Assembly: GCA_001839685.1 (NCBI GenBank)
Contig: MLAK01000561.1
Coordinates: 34,197-98,196, forward strand
Direction: 5' to 3'
Origin: Tritrichomonas foetus
Lineage: Eukaryota; Parabasalia; Tritrichomonadida; Tritrichomonadidae
DNA length: 64,000 nt
A program made the position numbers and the translations under genes. Positions 38,689 through 48,900 of this stretch are shown in pieces; the first letter of the stretch is position 1, and each line of letters starts with the position of its first letter. Below the pieces are notes generated by a model. It was not told the DNA's origin and did not search any database. It worked only from the letters and a program-made list of their open reading frames with translations.

Positions 38689-40076
38689 TATCTATCAATA
38701 GAGAGATGATATATCGTGTAAGTAAAACTTATATAATAAAATTTAATATTCGATTTTATTTTATTTGTTCAACTGGAACTATGAGGATATTTCCAGTTGA
38801 GATGAATGATGAAGTTTAAAGCAAAACTACTTGAAATTAGTGCTGAATGAATAGTATGAAGAAAATAGAGTGTGAAAATGAAAGATATATATTACATTTA
38901 ATTACAAAAACGATAATTTCATTTGTCCACTATCATTTTGTGAATCTTTTTTTCTTTGTGATCTTGATCGTGAGGGACTCTTTTGTGAGCTGTTCTTCTG
39001 TTGTGATGAATCGGCGTTATTTGCGATTTTTAGTCTGTTTAAAAGAAACATGTACCCATTGATATAATTGCTGTCTTCTCTTGTGGTAGCTGCAATAAAC
39101 ATTCCTAGTTTTGAACCACATTTACATTTTACCATATTATAAGCAATTAAATCTTCCTCACTCCATAAATAATCAACTGATTCTTGTACATATAGCTTTT
39201 TCTTTGTATTTCTAGATAAAAACAGACAATTTATGCTGTTTCCAGCTTCAACAAACTTTAAAAATCCAGCTTTGCGTGTTTGTTCTGCTTCATCAACATC
39301 AATTTTAGGGATATCAACTACAAGCTCGCCACAATTGTCGCATACGAAAATAACACGTTGTCCACGTGTAAATAAAACTTTTTTAGGGAATTTAATTTCC
39401 ATATCTTTATAGAAATCATGCATTCTGGCCTTAATATCGCTTATTCCAATATGGTTCACAAAAGATTGGCTTACCCATCTTGGAAACTTTGAAACAAAAT
39501 TTGGAAATCTTTGATCAACTATAACAATTGACCCATAATCATTTTGATGTCGAATACATCTTCCAATTGCTTGAAAAACACCTCTAAATGCCTGTGTTTC
39601 ATACCACTCGGATCCCGAAATCGCATTGTTTACGTCATTTCTCGTATTATTATTATTGATATTAGTAGTGTTAGAATTGGTAGAATTAGCAGTTACGCAC
39701 ATTTTATCATTGTAAGTTCGTTTCATTCGAACTTCCAAGTCCATATAAGATGGATAAGGAATACCAAAAAGAAATACAGCACGTGCTTGTGTATCAGAAA
39801 AGTCCATTCCTTCACTCATACTTCCTCGACAAACACCAATAAGCAATCCACCATCCCCACGTTCAACAAAATCAATATATTTACTATAAATCAATTCCGC
39901 ATTATTTCTATCTTCAACAAAAATATGTTTAATTTTATTTATTGTTTTCCAAAACCCATTTCGTTTCCAAAAGCTTGTTAATTCAGCCATTACTGAATAA
40001 GAAGGCAAAAAGAATAAAACACCACCAGGAATTTCGGGTAGTAATGTTTCAAACATTTTCGCAAGACCCATTAAAA

Positions 40077-40078
40077 TA
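40077..40078. other. TA target-site duplication, left copy
   Basis: TA immediately outside the left inverted repeat; the matching TA is at 42920-42921. Confidence 0.9.
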
Positions 40079-40116
40079 CAGTCAAACTTCCTTATTTTCA
40101 CCTCGTTTGTCAGATT
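40079..40116 (+). repeat. left terminal inverted repeat
   Basis: 38 bp beginning CAGTCAAACTTCC and ending GTCAGATT; complementary to 42882-42919 except at one base. Confidence 0.93.
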
Positions 40117-40199
40117 CGTATATGTCAAATCTGACATTATTAAAGGTCAAATTTTGCCCATCATTGAAAATTTATGGTCATAAAAAATTTCTATCATAA

Positions 40200-42026
40200 A
40201 TGAGTTTTCTTAGTCGACTTTTCTCATTCACCGAATTAGTTCAACCAGAAAAAAATAATATCATACCATACTTTAACCCACAATGTCCATCCAAACCTCG
40301 ACGAAAACGCATCAATAATTTTCGTAAATTATTATCAAACCCAACGAATGATGTTGCTTGCCAAACTGTTGCATCACAATTTACTAAGGCTAATACGCGA
40401 CAAGCCAAACTAATACTTCCAGAAGTAAGAAATATCACAGATAATTTTGACAATTCTGTTGACAATTCTGCTGACAACTCTGTTGACAACTCTATTAATA
40501 AATCTAACCACGAATCTATTGACAAACATATTAATAATTTTAATGACGTATCGATTAATAATTCTAATGAAAATATTAATTTGAATATAAACCTAATCAG
40601 TGAAGTAAAGAAGCCAATTAATAGAATTGCCGTATTAAACATTCCATTTAATGTCAAAAATAAACCAAAAAAATATACACTAAACCTAAAAAAAAATAAT
40701 TTTATCAAATCAACACTAAATTTTAACTTTTTGGAAGGCAAAAAGATTTTGCAAAAACTTTCGTCTAAAGAAAAATTGGAGTATGGGGAACTTCAAAAGA
40801 TTAGTAATGAAACTCTCATTAACATTAATACATTAAAATCATGGCGCTACCAAATTTTGTCGAAGAAAAAAACGATAGCCAGTTTTTTGATTAATAAAAA
40901 GGGAGGAAGACATCGAATATTTTCAAATGCAGATGAACAACAGATCTTCAAAAGTATTGTGGAAAAAATGGATTGTTGTTTAGATATCGACGATATCAAA
41001 GACATAGCAATGACCCACTTTTTAAAAACAGAAAGAGATCGATTGTATCTTGAGAAAATTAAATCATTGAATTTGACAACAGAAGAAGAAAAAAAGCAAT
41101 TAAAAGATTTGATAGATTCAATGAGTGATCAGGAAGTTGATTCACTCATTGAAATCCGATTTCATGGTTCTTATAAATGGATTCATAGCTTTTTACAAAG
41201 ATACAATTTCTGTTTCACCAAGACTAAAACAAGTAAAGAAGGAATTATTGATGAAATTTATTCGCAGAACTATGTTATTAGTTTAGTTGAAGCTTTCCAT
41301 CAATTTCCAACCAATAAAATTATCAATATAGATGAAACTTGTGTAAACTATGTTAATGAACCATTTCGTATGCTTTCAATTAAAGGAAAATCACATTCTG
41401 TCAATATTCCAACACAAAAACAAAGTTTCACAAGCATAGGGATTATTGATTCAGAANNNNNNNNNNNNNNNNNNNNNNNNNNNNNNNNNNNNNNNNNNNN
41501 NNNNNNNNNNNNNNNNNNNNNNNNNNNNNNNNNNNNNNNNNNNNNNCTTGTTCTTGATGTTTATAAGGCTCATCGAACAGAAAAAGTTATGAACAAAGCT
41601 AAAAGTATGAATATTGTATTAATATTCGTACCTGGAAATGGCACTCATATTTATCAGCCTTTGGACATTGCTGTATATGGAATTTTGAAGGCTATTTTAC
41701 GAAAAAAATTTCGAATTTATTGGAAAAAAAATAATAGAATAGAATATAATGATGCTTGTAAGCTTTTCATTGAAGCTTGGAATGAAATTCCGCAAATTAC
41801 AATCAAGAAATCCTGGGAAAAAATACCAAATCTTCAAAGTTACCTGAAAGAGTTCAACATTTCATTTTTTGATGAAGAAGAAGAAAATTACGAAGAAGAA
41901 AACTGTCATTATATTTTTGATGACTGTGATATTAAATTCCAGTATGAATTAGATGAAGCAACTAATGAATTGGAAGATGATTGTTTCACTATTCAATGGA
42001 AAAAATTTATTAAAAAGTATAATTAA
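40200..42026 (+). CDS. pogo/CENP-B-type DDE transposase
   Basis: 608 residues as assembled, 30 of them unknown. The N terminus (1-180) is Asn/Lys-rich. Helix-turn-helix DNA-binding regions follow at about 190-340 (ETLININTLKSWRYQIL and SYKWIHSFLQRYNF). The DDE_1 catalytic core follows: IINIDETCVNYV gives the first Asp, LVLDVYKAHRT (just after the gap) the second, and YQPLDIAVYG the third. The LVLDxYxAH and QPLDIxxxG blocks are typical of pogo and CENP-B/jerky-like transposases. All visible catalytic residues are intact and no stop is seen, so it could be active. It cuts and pastes its element at TA sites. Confidence 0.9.
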   Translation: MSFLSRLFSFTELVQPEKNNIIPYFNPQCPSKPRRKRINNFRKLLSNPTNDVACQTVASQFTKANTRQAKLILPEVRNITDNFDNSVDNSADNSVDNSINKSNHESIDKHINNFNDVSINNSNENINLNINLISEVKKPINRIAVLNIPFNVKNKPKKYTLNLKKNNFIKSTLNFNFLEGKKILQKLSSKEKLEYGELQKISNETLININTLKSWRYQILSKKKTIASFLINKKGGRHRIFSNADEQQIFKSIVEKMDCCLDIDDIKDIAMTHFLKTERDRLYLEKIKSLNLTTEEEKKQLKDLIDSMSDQEVDSLIEIRFHGSYKWIHSFLQRYNFCFTKTKTSKEGIIDEIYSQNYVISLVEAFHQFPTNKIINIDETCVNYVNEPFRMLSIKGKSHSVNIPTQKQSFTSIGIIDSEXXXXXXXXXXXXXXXXXXXXXXXXXXXXXXLVLDVYKAHRTEKVMNKAKSMNIVLIFVPGNGTHIYQPLDIAVYGILKAILRKKFRIYWKKNNRIEYNDACKLFIEAWNEIPQITIKKSWEKIPNLQSYLKEFNISFFDEEEENYEEENCHYIFDDCDIKFQYELDEATNELEDDCFTIQWKKFIKKYN

Positions 42027-42863
42027 ATTAAAAAAACTTATCAACCATTATTTATTATAACTTATTATAATTATTTTCATGATGCATTGATTTATTATCT
42101 TTAAAAACTTTTAAAACGAAAAGAAATTCAAGGAAGAAAAAAAAAAAAAAAATCAAAAGACTCCAACTTTTAAAATAAAATTGAATACAGTCAAAATCTT
42201 ATTTGAATAGAAATTGCATTCAAAAAGTTTATTGACTAAAAATATCTAATTAATTTCTTTCAATTTTGTGGATAATGATGAACGTTTAATAATTTGTATT
42301 CAAGAGTCATATTTACGTTTTTTCCTATCTGATGAGATTTATAATAAATCAACAATAAATTAATATTTAGTATCATGAATTGTTATTATAATATAAAAAT
42401 TGAAGTCTTTTTTGAAATTTTCAAAATCACATAAAATTTCGAAAATTATTTTTTTGATTTTTTTTATGTCTTGAAAAACTTCAAACGGTATTCAATAAAT
42501 TTTGCTTATTTTCATACTCGAATAAGCAAGGCGAGAAAAGTTGTAATGAATTAAGAAATGACATTTTCAGGTTAAAACATCACATTTGTGAATTTCATAT
42601 TAATATTTATTTGCTCAGCATGATGGTTGTTATGATGTTAAAGTCGATGTTAATTATTTTCAATCATTGATTGGGAAACCCCTCATTAAATAATGATGTA
42701 ATTTTTCCAAAAATTAATTATTGTTTTATTGGTTGTCATAAAGATTCAATTCGATAAACAAATGTAAATTTTTACTTTATAATATTTCTTGAAGACTCTA
42801 TGAGTCTAAAAGCACAAATTTTGAATGAAAAAAAGTTAGAAAAAGTTTTAATAAACGTTTTTC

Positions 42864-44552
42864 TCACAAAAATTTGAATGAAATCTGACAAACGAGGTGA
42901 AAATAAGGTAGTTTGACTGTATTATCTTTATTTGCTGACATTGTTTGATAGGATGAATTAAAAGGCGTTCCATCAAGCGCGTGCGTAACTATGTAACTTT
43001 GGAGTTGGTCAGGACCAATGATATGATTAGCTGAAATTTGAATTGGAAACTTTGTTCCAAGTTCAGATGCAAAAGTAGATAATGGTGAAAGTGTTCCAGA
43101 TGCAAGAATTAAAGAATGTGTCTCTCTAGATATGCATTTAAATACAACACTTGGTGTGAGACATACAATTTGCATGAAATCTTCGCTCCCATCATCTTTA
43201 TTACCAACAACGATAGGAATTTGGAAATTATTGGCATTTTCCATATTATTCTGAAAAATAAAAACAAAAAAGATAAATAGATTTTCTAAAAGTGACAGGC
43301 TTCTCAATGGAATTTCAAAATGTGGTTTTTGATTCACTTCTTCAACAACAACAACTTTTCTTTTAATAATGGTTGTCATTACAAATTCATATTGCGGCCA
43401 AGTTTCTTGATTTAGTCCCCATTCATTTATAACTGTGATTGGATTTTCAATTCTTTCTTTTTGTTTCAAAAACTTCATACCATTAATCTGTGAGGTAAAC
43501 CACTTAGAAATAGTCTGGACAAAATCAAGTAATAAAATAAGTGAAACGAAATCTGGATCCTCTTTGATGAAGTTTTCTTTTAGTTTTCGAAAAATCATTA
43601 AAGTAAAATTCAAATCATCTGACGTAATTTTAAAAGTTCCCGCTTCTCTACAAATATTTTCTACATTATGAGCTTCATCGATAATAAGGAACGATCCAAC
43701 TAAAGATAATTCGAGTTGCCCTTTGATTTTTGGGTCAAGAACATAATTATATGGACAGAAAACTAAATCTGCTTTTGAAAGAATAACAAGCGACATATGA
43801 TAAGCACATCTCATATTTTTCTTTCCATATTCAAGCATGTCTTCAATTTCGAACTTTTCATATTTTCCACCACGTCGAAATTCCGGAGGTATGCCAGCTT
43901 TCATACGAAAAGGGCATTTATTTTCTTCCAGCAATTTTCGACATTCGCCATCTCTGTCATTTGACTTTAGAACCTTTTTATTCAAGCAGAGCTGCTTTCG
44001 GCCACCGAGGACAACCATAGTTGGATTGTATGGCAACCGTTTATATTCGCTAATAAGTTGTTTTAATTGTGTGTGAGTTCGTGAAGTGAACCATATTCGA
44101 GGAGGCTGAATATTAAAGTGAGATGGCTCTGAAGCGGGATCTTGGAAACTGCCTGAACCGGAGAATATAGCGAAAGTGTCATTTGCGCGAACTTGGCTGA
44201 GTGAATTATTACGCGGATGGTTAATAATAATTTTTTGGTCGATTACGTGTTGTTGATAGGCCAAAGAAGCAGCAAGAAGAGCGAGGGCCTTTCCTGTACC
44301 CGTTGGTGCTTGAAGAAGCGCGTTTTCTTGATTTTGAAAAGCTTTAATCGAATTTGCGATAAGTGCCCTTTGCGATGGGTAAATGTTTTGATATGGAAAA
44401 TCGACAGGAACACCGAGAACTTTAATTTGGTTCATTCGTCCTTGAGGTAAATCGTAATTGTGATTTCCATAAGAAGAAGGAACATGATGATTCATTGGAT
44501 TCTCCCAATCGTTGTCGGCATTGTTCATCGAATTTGAAAAGAAACTATTCAT
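42864..44552 (-). pseudogene. FANCJ-like helicase, 5' part, cut off by a transposon
   Basis: Host sequence is 44552 to 42922; the last 18 residues (after SANKDN) come from the transposon end. Motifs: Q-like VPVDFPYQNIYPSQ, Walker A APTGTGKAL (83-90), IWFTSRTHTQLKQLI (motif Ia), Cys residues at QLCLNK, GECRKL, NKCPFR and MRCAYH that can hold an Fe-S cluster, DLVFCPYNYVLD, IIDEAHNVE (Walker B, DEAH) and LILASGTLSPLSTF (motif III). FANCJ unwinds G-quadruplexes and acts in crosslink repair. Walker A ends in Ala (GKA) rather than Ser/Thr, which is unusual. The N-terminal ~45 residues are Asn-rich. Confidence 0.87.
42882..42919 (-). repeat. right terminal inverted repeat
   Basis: 38-bp repeat read on the minus strand from 42919, starting CAGTCAAACTACC. 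A TA duplication follows at 42920-42921. Confidence 0.93.
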
Positions 44553-44896
44553 TTCGAAGAGACTTTTCGCATGCGATTTGTCTTCGATCGTTAACGTATA
44601 ATGGTCAAATTCGATAGAAAATTGACCTTATCAAAATCAAAGTTAACTTCCTCAACATCAAATTTTGATGTGGAATTTACATCCATCAAGAAGAACTCAT
44701 AATAACAAATGTTTCTGAAATTAGTATACATTAATATCAATCAAAGTCAGATAATCAAAAATCTGACAGTATATCAGATTTCCTCAAAAAATGATTTATA
44801 AAACCAAATAACAACAGAAACTCCTGATAGGCTCTATTATTTTCATATAACATGTCATTGATTTTTAAACGTAAATCATCAGAATTTTTCGTTTGA
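44553..44896. promoter_or_regulatory. divergent promoter region of helicase and DPY30 genes
   Basis: Contains the palindrome CGTTAACG (44589-44596), which includes the trichomonad Myb-recognition core TAACG on both strands. An inverted pair GGTCAA (44603) / TTGACC (44622) is also present. Functional use is inference. Confidence 0.35.
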
Positions 44897-45220
44897 ATGG
44901 AAGAAGAGCAGCAAATTGAGGAACAACAAATCGAAGAAGAACAAGAAGCCGTACTTCCCGAAGTCGATCAAGCTATTATTCAAGAAACCGAAAGACTCGA
45001 ACAATTAGCCGCCAATCTTCCAGATGCAATTCCAGTCAGATCCTTACCAAAACAAGAGTATTTACAGGCAACAGTCGTTCCAATCATCCTTGAAGGTATG
45101 GCTTGGGTGATTAAAGAGCGACCAGAAGATCCTGTCGAAAATCTAGCAATGTTTCTAATCAAAAATAATCCAAATTCACCAGAGCTGCATAGAAAATTAG
45201 ACATCTCTCATCTTGAATAA
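44897..45220 (+). CDS. DPY30: DPY30-domain protein
   Basis: 107 residues. An acidic N-terminal tail (EEEQQIEEQQIEEEQEA) leads to a Dpy-30 motif at about 53-95: LPKQEYLQATVVPIILEGMAWVIKERPEDPVENLAMFLIKNN. This matches the DPY30 docking dimer (YLxxTVVPxLxxGLxxLxxxRPxNPIExLAxYLLKN). DPY30 dimers bind amphipathic helices of ASH2L in COMPASS methyltransferase complexes. Related domains occur in flagellar radial spokes and adenylate kinases. Both roles are plausible here; its size fits stand-alone DPY30. The start is the ATG at 44897, and TAAA overlaps the stop. Confidence 0.88.
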   Translation: MEEEQQIEEQQIEEEQEAVLPEVDQAIIQETERLEQLAANLPDAIPVRSLPKQEYLQATVVPIILEGMAWVIKERPEDPVENLAMFLIKNNPNSPELHRKLDISHLE

Positions 45221-45912
45221 ATGTTAGTTGTCACTTTTATTTAATTCTATTACTAAAATTTCAAGCCGATTTATTTTGATCTCTCATGAGAATTATTTCA
45301 CTTTTTTTATATATATTTTAATTTGTAATCTATTTTTAATATTTTTTAATTCGAAATCAATCATATTCGATGTTTTGAATGAATAAATGGAAAAACCAAG
45401 TTTGTGAATTTCTCATTTGGTATGTGATTCAAGAATATACTGATTTCTTGATCAAGCAAAAAGCTTTTGCTTACTTTGAAGGAAATAATATTGCTTGGTG
45501 TATTTGCTATATTATTCTTTTGCTATTTAATCATTCCATTGCAAAAAGATCGATAAATTTCTTTCCTGACACTAAATTTAATATTTTTGTGAGTTCTGAA
45601 AAAAATAAATTGGTTGAAGATATGATAACTATCTAACATTCAAATGCAATCGAAAGAAGTTAATATATACCATAAATGAAAACGGAAATAGAATATTAGT
45701 GGGTCATGTTGCACATGATGCAGTGTTTGACTTAAGCACGAAGAGTGACAACAAAGAGAAACGAGATCAAATATTTCCTCTCAGTTTCCAATGCTAATGT
45801 CATTTCTGGCTGGTAATAATAATAAAATAAATGATTAATGGTATCATAAAATATTTAGATTAAAACTAAACAAATATTTATTAATAAAAAATAAAAAAAA
45901 TACAACAATTGT
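45221..45912. other. convergent intergenic spacer
   Basis: An 85-codon plus-strand frame at 45379-45636 is the only open stretch; it lacks recognisable features. Otherwise AT-rich, nothing seen. Confidence 0.5.
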
Positions 45913-48900
45913 TCAATCAAGATCACCATCAAGTGATTGCCAGCCACCATCTTCTTCGGCTCTTCTCCTTGGAACTCTTGCCGAGAACTTAACGAGAGAA
46001 ACTTTCTTGACAACTTTTTTGGCCGACCATTTTTTCATTGCTTTCATTAATTCGCCTTTTCTTTCTTCTGATAGACTTTCAAATGCAATTTTCATCGCAT
46101 CTGGTTCAGTTTTCATACACGTTTTCACAATTTGGATTGCCGTTGATGATACTTTTTCACCAATCGCTCTATCATTTCCATTCAACGAAAGAAACACAAG
46201 TGCAGCTTTTGCAATTTCAGTTGCAACTTGTTTCATATTTCCAAAATGATCCAAAACTAATTCAAAGAAGTGTAAAGCAGATATTGGATTTAGCCCATCG
46301 AAAGATTCAACAGATTGACTAATAACCCCACGTTTGAGTATTTCTAATCCTATATTTGGTCTTTGAATTGAAATCTGTGCAACTGTTTCTAATCCACCTT
46401 GATTGAAATACTCACAACAGAAAGATGCAATTCGATCAATAGCAGAACGTGTTTCAATCCTCTTGAAAGCTCGTTCAATCATAGTCATTTGGAATTTCAC
46501 GGAATCTTGTATTCGCATTGATAAAACATGACTTAATAAAGTTGGAATTGCCTCATTAAACCAATCATATAAAATAGTAACAATTGCAATTGCTTCTTCA
46601 TCAGAGATCATTTTTTCAGAAAGTTCAATTACAACTAGATCAACAACTTTAGCAACAGAATTTTTAACAATGGTTTGATCACAGTTTTTAAGAATAAGTC
46701 CAAGTGTTGATGCATCACATCGATGCGTTAAAGCAGCAGAAAACAACGAAATCCATATTTGTGGATCAGAACGTTCAGGAGTTAGTAAAGATGCATATTT
46801 CAAAAATTTAGGTACATAAGGTCTGAAAAGTTTCTTATTCCAACATGCAACATTACACATTGTATTAACTATATAATCAAATAAGTGAGAATTCAATTCA
46901 TTTCCAAAATATCTCAGAACTGATGAAATTGCAGAGAAAGCAGAACAACTACGCCAATTTTCAGTTGCAGCAGTCAATTCCATAAGCAAAAATGATGAAA
47001 ATGTTGGAGTATCAAGAAGTTTACATTCATTCGTCGGAAAAGTTTTCTTCAACCAAATGAAAGAGTTCAGGAAATCAGCGAAAAACGGTGAAATTATGTC
47101 TTTAAATCGAGTAATTTCTTCATAATCGCTTTTAGTTGTTCGTAATTTAATATTATCATTAATTAGATTCAAAAATAGAGGTGTTAATGTTCTTAAAAAT
47201 GAAGCTGAACATTCTGCAACTTTTGGATATTCTTCACTAATCACACATACTTTAGAAGCGATTGCAAAGAATCCACTTGTTCGTTCTTTCACTTTCATTA
47301 AGCTATTGATGAAAGTTTCTATTAATAATAAACAGCTTTTTTCATTTTTTTTGTATTCTTCAAACGTAAAATCTAAAAAGTTGATTAAAAACAAAGATGC
47401 AACATTCATCGAATTAGGGAATGCATATCTGGCTGCATTAGAAAATTGGGCATCGTATAATTCTAACAATTTAACATTTTGATCAGTAATAAAATCTTTA
47501 AATAACATTAAAAATTCTGTTAATATTTCATATGCAATTTCGTGCAATTCTATTCTTCGCGTTTCAATTGCTCTTATTGTTGATGTGATTGTATCATCCA
47601 TGCATTCTGTAATTAATGGCTTCGTTGAAGCAAGTGCAGGTAAAAGCTCTTTAAGGATACATAAAGCAGCATGCTTCACTTTTGTATTTGGTTCAATTGT
47701 TGAAGATCCAAAACCAATCATTGAATTCGATGAAAGAATCTGCTTTGGTAAACGGAACCAATTCGATATTTCTTCATTCGTATGTTCAGATGACGCAAAA
47801 CAACGAGCTGATGCAGTAAGGAACAATTCTATTCGATCATCACGAGTTCTTTGAAGTAAAACTAAAAATGGAGGAAGTTTATCAAGCAAATTGCTTGTAA
47901 ATGGTCGAATATATGCAACATCAGCTAAAGCTCCACAGGCTGATAATTTAGATTCTAATCTCATTGAAATTTTTGGTATTTTAACTTTGAAGTTACGTGC
48001 AACATTTTGAGATAAAGCAAAAATTGATCTGAATAAATCAAAGAAAAATTGTTTACAAAATTGATTTTGTGCATTTTTGAAATAATCTAAAGCTAAAATA
48101 ACCATGATGACTGTTGATTTTTCTCCTAAGTTTGGTAAAAGAATAGGAATCAATTTTTCGATACATTGGCTAATTAAATACATTTGATATACTGAAAAAA
48201 TCTTAGTTTCACATAATAAACTCAGTAATTGTTGTAATTGTTGATCGCCCATTAAAAGTGAAACCATCTGTACAGATTTGGTTTCATAAATTGATGCTAA
48301 TTCATGAAGAACATAATTAGTTAAACTTGGGTTCTTGATTCTTTTAGATGTTCGGAAAATAATATCAACAACTTGCTGATCTTCTAAATTCAAAAATCTA
48401 GCAACTGCTGATTCAATGAAACATGAAGCGGAATTTTCTTTCTTCATATAATCATATAAATCTGGAATATCATCAGGATATTTGGTTAAGCAGAGTGCAA
48501 TACATTCAGCAGCAATTTGTAAAGCGATGTCATTGTTTTCAGGCAATGCAGCAAGAATCATTTGATGAAGTTTCCTTGGAACACTGTTTGTTGATTCAAC
48601 ATTCATTAAAATCAATAAAATGGACATAAACCCAGCAACTTTGTTGGTTGATAAAATTGCTGCATTCAAAAATGATTCTGCATGTTCAGTATTTAATCGT
48701 GCATAAAATTTAGGTAATGAACCAAGTAATTTCGAACTTAATGTTGAATTATCTACATAGTATAAAACTGAAGCACGCTCATTACTTTTCTTTTTTGTAT
48801 GCTTGCTAACTATTTCTTCTGGAATTTTCATTAAAACTGTAATTTTCGACTTGATATAATCTAAAGGTACACCAATTGTATTTAATTGATTCAAAAAGAA

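Larger units (their letters stand above)
38902..40137 (-). pseudogene. FANCJ-like helicase, 3' part, cut off by a transposon
   Basis: Codes for helicase domain 2 of an XPD/FANCJ-class helicase: GGVLFFLPSYS, GGLLIGVCRGSMSEGMDFSD, ARAVFLFGIPYPS, LEVRMKRTYND and FQAIGRCIRHQNDYG. The spacing and the DYGSIVIVDQRF block favour FANCJ (BRIP1) over RTEL1 or DDX11. Host sequence runs only from 38902 to 40076. The first 20 residues of the open frame, up to KIRKFDC, are read from the transposon end and its inverted repeat. The tail ends in a Ser/Lys-rich segment. Alone this piece lacks the Walker A and B motifs and cannot be a helicase. Confidence 0.85.
40079..42919 (+). mobile_element. pogo-type Tc1/mariner DNA transposon, 2841 bp as assembled
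   Basis: Bounded by inverted repeats that start CAGTCAAACT: left 40079-40116 and right 42882-42919, 38 bp with one mismatch (position 11, T versus A). A TA duplication flanks both sides, as for Tc1/mariner/pogo elements. Inside lies one transposase gene (40200-42026) in the orientation opposite to the host gene. A noncoding stretch of about 850 bp separates its stop codon from the right repeat and includes an A-rich run near 42140. Near-identical repeats and an open transposase frame indicate a young copy. The 90-N gap at 41457-41546 fits a multicopy family that confused assembly, and it makes the exact length uncertain. Confidence 0.93.

Noticed and set aside
43246..43310. Possible intron in the helicase (pyrimidine-rich stretch ending in CAG)
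   Set aside because: The frame is open through it, and the trichomonad 3' splice consensus (ACTAACACACAG) is absent. I saw no such motif elsewhere in the window.
38902..44552. Two separate helicase genes flanking a transposase gene
   Set aside because: Motif sets are complementary and the pieces join in frame at the TA target site, so they are one interrupted gene.
45379..45636. 85-codon open frame after DPY30
   Set aside because: Composition is typical of AT-rich noncoding DNA; no motif or promoter-like site.
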